A stretch of DNA of 48,184 nucleotides from positions 1 through 48,184 of the forward strand of contig CAMDDX010000010.1 in NCBI GenBank assembly GCA_945893075.1. The letters are read 5' to 3'. Below are positions 45,134-48,184 of the stretch, in pieces. A program made the position numbers and the translations under genes. Source of the DNA: Planctomyces sp. SH-PL62. Its GTDB lineage: Bacteria > Planctomycetota > Planctomycetia > Planctomycetales > Planctomycetaceae. The notes under the pieces are model-generated. The model was not told the DNA's origin. It ran no database searches and saw nothing but the letters and a program-made list of their open reading frames with translations. Position 1 is the first letter of the stretch. Every line of letters starts with the position of its first letter.

Positions 45134-47080
45134 ATGCGGCGATTTTGGCGAATACAGAATCCGACTTATCGAGGCGCGGTTGTCGGTTTGATCTGCGCGG
45201 TGGCCTGTTGCCTCCTCAACGAAACAGTCGTGATGCGCGGTGCCGAGAACTGGGCCTTGGACAACTGCTTTGTCCTGCGGGGCAAACGCCCAACGACCGC
45301 AAATGTCGTCGTGGTGGGAATTGATGAAGACTCGTTGCGGGAGCTCAAGAAACCGCTGGCGTTCATCAGTCCTGAAATGAGCGAAGTGGTCCGTTTTCTG
45401 GATGCGGAAGGGGCCAGCGCGATTGGCATCGACTTCTTCATTCCCGCCGACGCGGAGGATCGCGACTACTTTCGGCCGGGAGCCGATGGAGACGCCGATC
45501 AATTGGGGAAAGCGATTGCTCAATCGAAGAAAGTCGTCTTGCCCGAATGGCAGCTCGGTGACGAGTGGCTGTCACCATTGTTCCAATGGAAGACCAAGAA
45601 TGACCTCGACCCCGCCTGGACGGACTTGGGGTTTGTGAATTTGACGACCGACAACGACACGTTTCTGCGCCGGCAGCAAATGCGAGCGAAGACCAAGGAC
45701 AATGAAGCCAAACCGCAATTTGGATTCGCGGTGTTCGGCCTCGCTCAGAAGAAGGACGAGGATTGGTTCACCGCCAAGTTGCTGCTGCTGGACGGGAAGG
45801 AAATCCCCACCGAGTCGGGTCGCATGTTGATCAACTTTGTCGGCCCTCCCGGCACGATCAAAACGGTTCCCTTTCATCACGTCCTCAAAGCGGCTCGCGG
45901 TGACGCGACGGCAATGCGTCACTCTTGGAAGGGCGCGACCGTCCTGGTGGGAGTGACTGCCTACACCTACCAAGACCAACATGCCACGGCCTACTCAAAT
46001 CAGGCGGCGATGTGGGCGATTCAGTATTTCACATCTTCTCCCAAACTGGATCGGATGGCCGGCACGGAGATTCAGGCCAACATCGTCGCCACGCTCAAAG
46101 ACCGCGCGTTCCTGATTCGTCCGCTAGGGAAGTTGACGACTGCGTGTACGTTGCTGCTGATCGGGCCTCTGTTGGGGATCGGGTTCGCGCGTTTGAGTTT
46201 GGGCTGGGGAGCGCTGCTGACGATTCTGCACCACTGGCTGTGGAAGCTGCTGTGCCTCGGCCTGTTTTCGTGGCTGAATTGGCGCGTGGAAATGGTGTCC
46301 ATGCTGCTGATGGGGGTGATGCTGTATGGAGTGACGTTTGGTTTGCGCTGGCGCTGGATTCGCAAAATGATGGGGATGGTGAAATCGGAGGCGGTGGCGC
46401 GCGCCCTCGAAGCCGATCCTTCCAAGCTCGATCTGCGGGGCGAAGAGCGTGAGATCTCCGTGTTGTTTTGCGACGTCCGGAACTTCACGACTTATTCGGA
46501 ACTGCATACTCCGCATCAGGTGGTGAAGTTGCTCAATGCCTACTTTGGGATCATCGTGCCGATCATCGAAGAAGAAGGAGGGATCGTGAATTCGTATATT
46601 GGCGATGGGCTGATGGTCATGTTTGGGGCACCTGAGCGGCAGTCCGATCATGCGTTTCGGGCGGCTCGCGCGGCGGTGCGCATGGTGCAGGCGGTGTATG
46701 GTCTCAGTCAGCTATGGAAGGAGCTTGGCTCCCCGGAATTCCGCATCGGTGTCGGCGTGCATACGGGCAAAGTGATCGTCGGCACGATTGGCAGCAAGAA
46801 TCGGCTGGACTACACCGCGATCGGAGATACGGTGAATACGGCCTCGCGATTGGAATCGGCGACCAAGGACGCGCAAACGGATATCTTGCTCAGCGAGACC
46901 ACGGTCGCGGAAATCTCTGAGCAGGATCGCGCCTCGCTCACCGATTCCTGGAATCCCGTGGGACTCAAGCTCAAGGGAAAAGCAGAGAAGTTAATGGGAT
47001 ATCCCATTCGTTTGTGGAACGGACCGTCCGCGCTCGGCAAAGGCCTCAACGACCAACCGAATAAGTCCATCGAGATCTGA
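45134..47080 (+). CDS. CHASE2-domain class III nucleotide cyclase
   Basis: The protein has 648 residues from ATG 45134. A membrane helix at 14-30 is followed by an extracytoplasmic CHASE2 sensor domain (about 40-325), three helices (332-405) and a catalytic domain (440-625). Metal-binding Asp447 (LFCDVRNFT) and Asp491 (IGDGLMVMFGAP) and the transition-state pair Asn568/Arg572 (DTVNTASRLE) are present. The position that usually holds the adenine-selecting Lys is Ser487 (VNSYIGDG), so the nucleotide product (cAMP or cGMP) is uncertain. It is followed 32 nt later by a FecR-like gene. Confidence 0.92.
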   Translation: MRRFWRIQNPTYRGAVVGLICAVACCLLNETVVMRGAENWALDNCFVLRGKRPTTANVVVVGIDEDSLRELKKPLAFISPEMSEVVRFLDAEGASAIGIDFFIPADAEDRDYFRPGADGDADQLGKAIAQSKKVVLPEWQLGDEWLSPLFQWKTKNDLDPAWTDLGFVNLTTDNDTFLRRQQMRAKTKDNEAKPQFGFAVFGLAQKKDEDWFTAKLLLLDGKEIPTESGRMLINFVGPPGTIKTVPFHHVLKAARGDATAMRHSWKGATVLVGVTAYTYQDQHATAYSNQAAMWAIQYFTSSPKLDRMAGTEIQANIVATLKDRAFLIRPLGKLTTACTLLLIGPLLGIGFARLSLGWGALLTILHHWLWKLLCLGLFSWLNWRVEMVSMLLMGVMLYGVTFGLRWRWIRKMMGMVKSEAVARALEADPSKLDLRGEEREISVLFCDVRNFTTYSELHTPHQVVKLLNAYFGIIVPIIEEEGGIVNSYIGDGLMVMFGAPERQSDHAFRAARAAVRMVQAVYGLSQLWKELGSPEFRIGVGVHTGKVIVGTIGSKNRLDYTAIGDTVNTASRLESATKDAQTDILLSETTVAEISEQDRASLTDSWNPVGLKLKGKAEKLMGYPIRLWNGPSALGKGLNDQPNKSIEI

Positions 47081-47112
47081 ATTGCGGCTCGACCGCATCC
47101 AGGAGTCAAAAC

Positions 47113-48105
47113 ATGTTGCGACATCATTGGGCGTTTCGTCGTTGTCTCATCGTCATCGTTGGCAGCCTTGCCCTGTTGACGAGCAATACGCTCGCGGAAG
47201 CCGCCAAACCGGTGGGCCGCTTTTTGGAAGTCGCAGGCAAAGTTCGGGTGCTCGATGTCGCCGGCAAGCCGCGCGACGCGGAGGTCTTCGGATCGGTCTA
47301 TGCCGACGAATCGTTGGAGCTCGCGGCGAATGCGTCGGCGGTCGTCTCCTTCCGCAATGGAAACTGTGAACGCATCTCGGATGCGGCCAAGGCGACCATC
47401 AAAGAATCGGGAGTCGAACCGGCCTCCGCCGCCAAGCCGATCAAACTTCCCACCAAAGCCAAAAAACTCGTCGGCGACAGCTTGGCCGAACTCGAAAAGA
47501 ATGCTGGCGGAGTCACCGTGACGCGCAGCGCGGGACCGGTGCGGCCACCTTCCATCGCGGTCTCTCCGATTCCTGGCAGCACGGTCCTGAGCACGATGCC
47601 AGCATTCTCCTGGCCGGCGAAGAAGGACGCGAAAAGTTACGAGCTGGTTCTCAAGGGAGCACGCGGCGAGAAGCGTCTGTGGACGATCGACACGAAAACC
47701 AATCAAATTGACTTTTCGGGGTCCGAGAAGCTGCGCGACGACAAGGAGTATCGCTGGGAAGTCTTCGTGACTCTCGCAGACGGCAAGGTCGAACCGTTGT
47801 GCAATGGCTCGTTCCGCATCGGGACTCCGGAAACTCGTGAAGCGGCCGCGGACCTTGTGGAGATCGCCGACGAGACGGAACCGCCGCTCGTGGCGCTCGC
47901 GGCAATCCGTTTGGAGGAATTGGGACTCTTCGCCGAATCCATTCGACAATACGAGCGGCTGGTGAAACTCGCGCCGCGCCGCGCCGAGTTTCCGGCAGCG
48001 CTGTCGGAACTCTACGACAAAGCCGGTCGAACGGCGGATGCCGCCAAGTCACGCGAATTGGCCACGCAACTCGGTTTTTCCTTCGCCAAGAAAACCGCCC
48101 CCTAG
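47113..48105 (+). CDS. Exported FecR-like / DUF928-like protein with C-terminal TPR
   Basis: The protein has 330 residues from ATG 47113 (AGGAG). After a signal peptide, a FecR-like beta domain (about 40-95: VAGKVRVLDVAGKPRDAEVF) leads into a Pro-rich segment, then a fibronectin-like DUF928-type domain (SPIPGSTVLSTMPAFSWPAK, then YRWEVFVTLADGK), and a TPR-like helical end. Such proteins occur with CHAT and CHASE2 genes in cyanobacteria and others. It probably acts outside the cytoplasm as the sensor or adaptor of the cyclase (inference). Confidence 0.75.
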   Translation: MLRHHWAFRRCLIVIVGSLALLTSNTLAEAAKPVGRFLEVAGKVRVLDVAGKPRDAEVFGSVYADESLELAANASAVVSFRNGNCERISDAAKATIKESGVEPASAAKPIKLPTKAKKLVGDSLAELEKNAGGVTVTRSAGPVRPPSIAVSPIPGSTVLSTMPAFSWPAKKDAKSYELVLKGARGEKRLWTIDTKTNQIDFSGSEKLRDDKEYRWEVFVTLADGKVEPLCNGSFRIGTPETREAAADLVEIADETEPPLVALAAIRLEELGLFAESIRQYERLVKLAPRRAEFPAALSELYDKAGRTADAAKSRELATQLGFSFAKKTAP

Positions 48106-48112
48106 CAACGTA

Positions 48113-48184
48113 GGGTGGGTCGAGTCATCGAGACCCACCACGAACCACGATTGGTATGGTGGGTCTCGATGACTCGACCCACCC
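48113..48184. repeat. Perfect 28-bp inverted repeat at the window end
   Basis: Arms at 48113-48140 and 48157-48184 (GGGTGGGTCGAGTCATCGAG) are perfectly complementary with a 16-nt loop, just after the FecR-like stop codon. It may extend beyond the window. Confidence 0.92.

Noticed and set aside
41250-48105. Gasdermin-type cell-death operon or type III-E CRISPR effector partner of CHAT
   Set aside because: No small gasdermin-like gene, cas gene or CRISPR array lies nearby, so neither known CHAT partnership is supported.

Overview
The window looks like a chromosomal segment of a Planctomycetota bacterium, probably order Planctomycetales. I infer this from gene content, not from a search. The clade-typical genes are DUF1549/DUF1553 and Tat-exported DUF1501 proteins, a ThuA-dehydrogenase-HEAT-cytochrome c giant, a YfbK-type vWA protein beside an ECF sigma factor, an ECF sigma overlapping a TPR Ser/Thr kinase, and many exported hydrolases. 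No rRNA, tRNA, CRISPR array or intact insertion sequence was seen.

Layout. 1-3725 (-): 5' part of a large exported ThuA/dehydrogenase/HEAT/cytochrome c protein that runs off the window. 3841-4792 (-): nucleotidyltransferase, a small partner and an 18-codon leader ORF, all overlapping. 4879-10453 (-): catabolic block with a double S51 peptidase, an SGNH-like protein, a ThuA protein, a small unknown and a Gfo/Idh/MocA oxidoreductase. 10553-11248 (-): lone queE. 11536-16885 (+): gluconolactonase-like protein, then ATP-grasp, HAD, GT4 and sugar-phosphate transferase genes that suggest cell-surface glycan synthesis. 17004-20218 (-): ECF sigma and Ser/Thr kinase with a 4-nt overlap. 20516-28107 (-): cysteine hydrolase, DUF1549, LRR protein, a toxin-antitoxin islet with two broken genes, and DUF1501. 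28521-29279 (+): sigma factor. 29373-30149 (-): orphan ABC permease. 30445-33419 (+): RNase PH and an esterase-SGNH fusion. 33860-36121 (+): intrinsic terminator, a GEMM-I (c-di-GMP) riboswitch, a Tat-exported unknown and a TadG-like protein. 36158-37509: moaB (-) and a beta carbonic anhydrase (+). 37637-40967 (-): ECF sigma and vWA protein. 41250-48105: TPR-CHAT protease with an embedded PDZ domain (-), divergent from a CHASE2 nucleotide cyclase and a FecR/DUF928-like exported protein (+).

Two regions look most like under-described biology. The first is 33.86-36.12 kb: a riboswitch aptamer with a plausible ribosome-site switch, placed in front of an exported protein and a Tad-like surface protein. 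The second is 41.25-48.1 kb: a candidate signalling module of CHAT protease, CHASE2 cyclase and exported stress-sensor-like protein, whose divergent promoter region contains a 52-bp perfect palindrome.

A third theme covers the whole window. Gaps between genes are filled by long inverted repeats of several families, with arms of 25-35 bp that are often perfect. Palindromic or tandem repeats also lie in frame inside coding regions: a DUF1553 gene, the vWA gene twice, and possibly the sugar transferase N-terminus. One hairpin supplies the stop codon of a gene. This resembles the behaviour of Rickettsia palindromic elements in an unrelated phylum.
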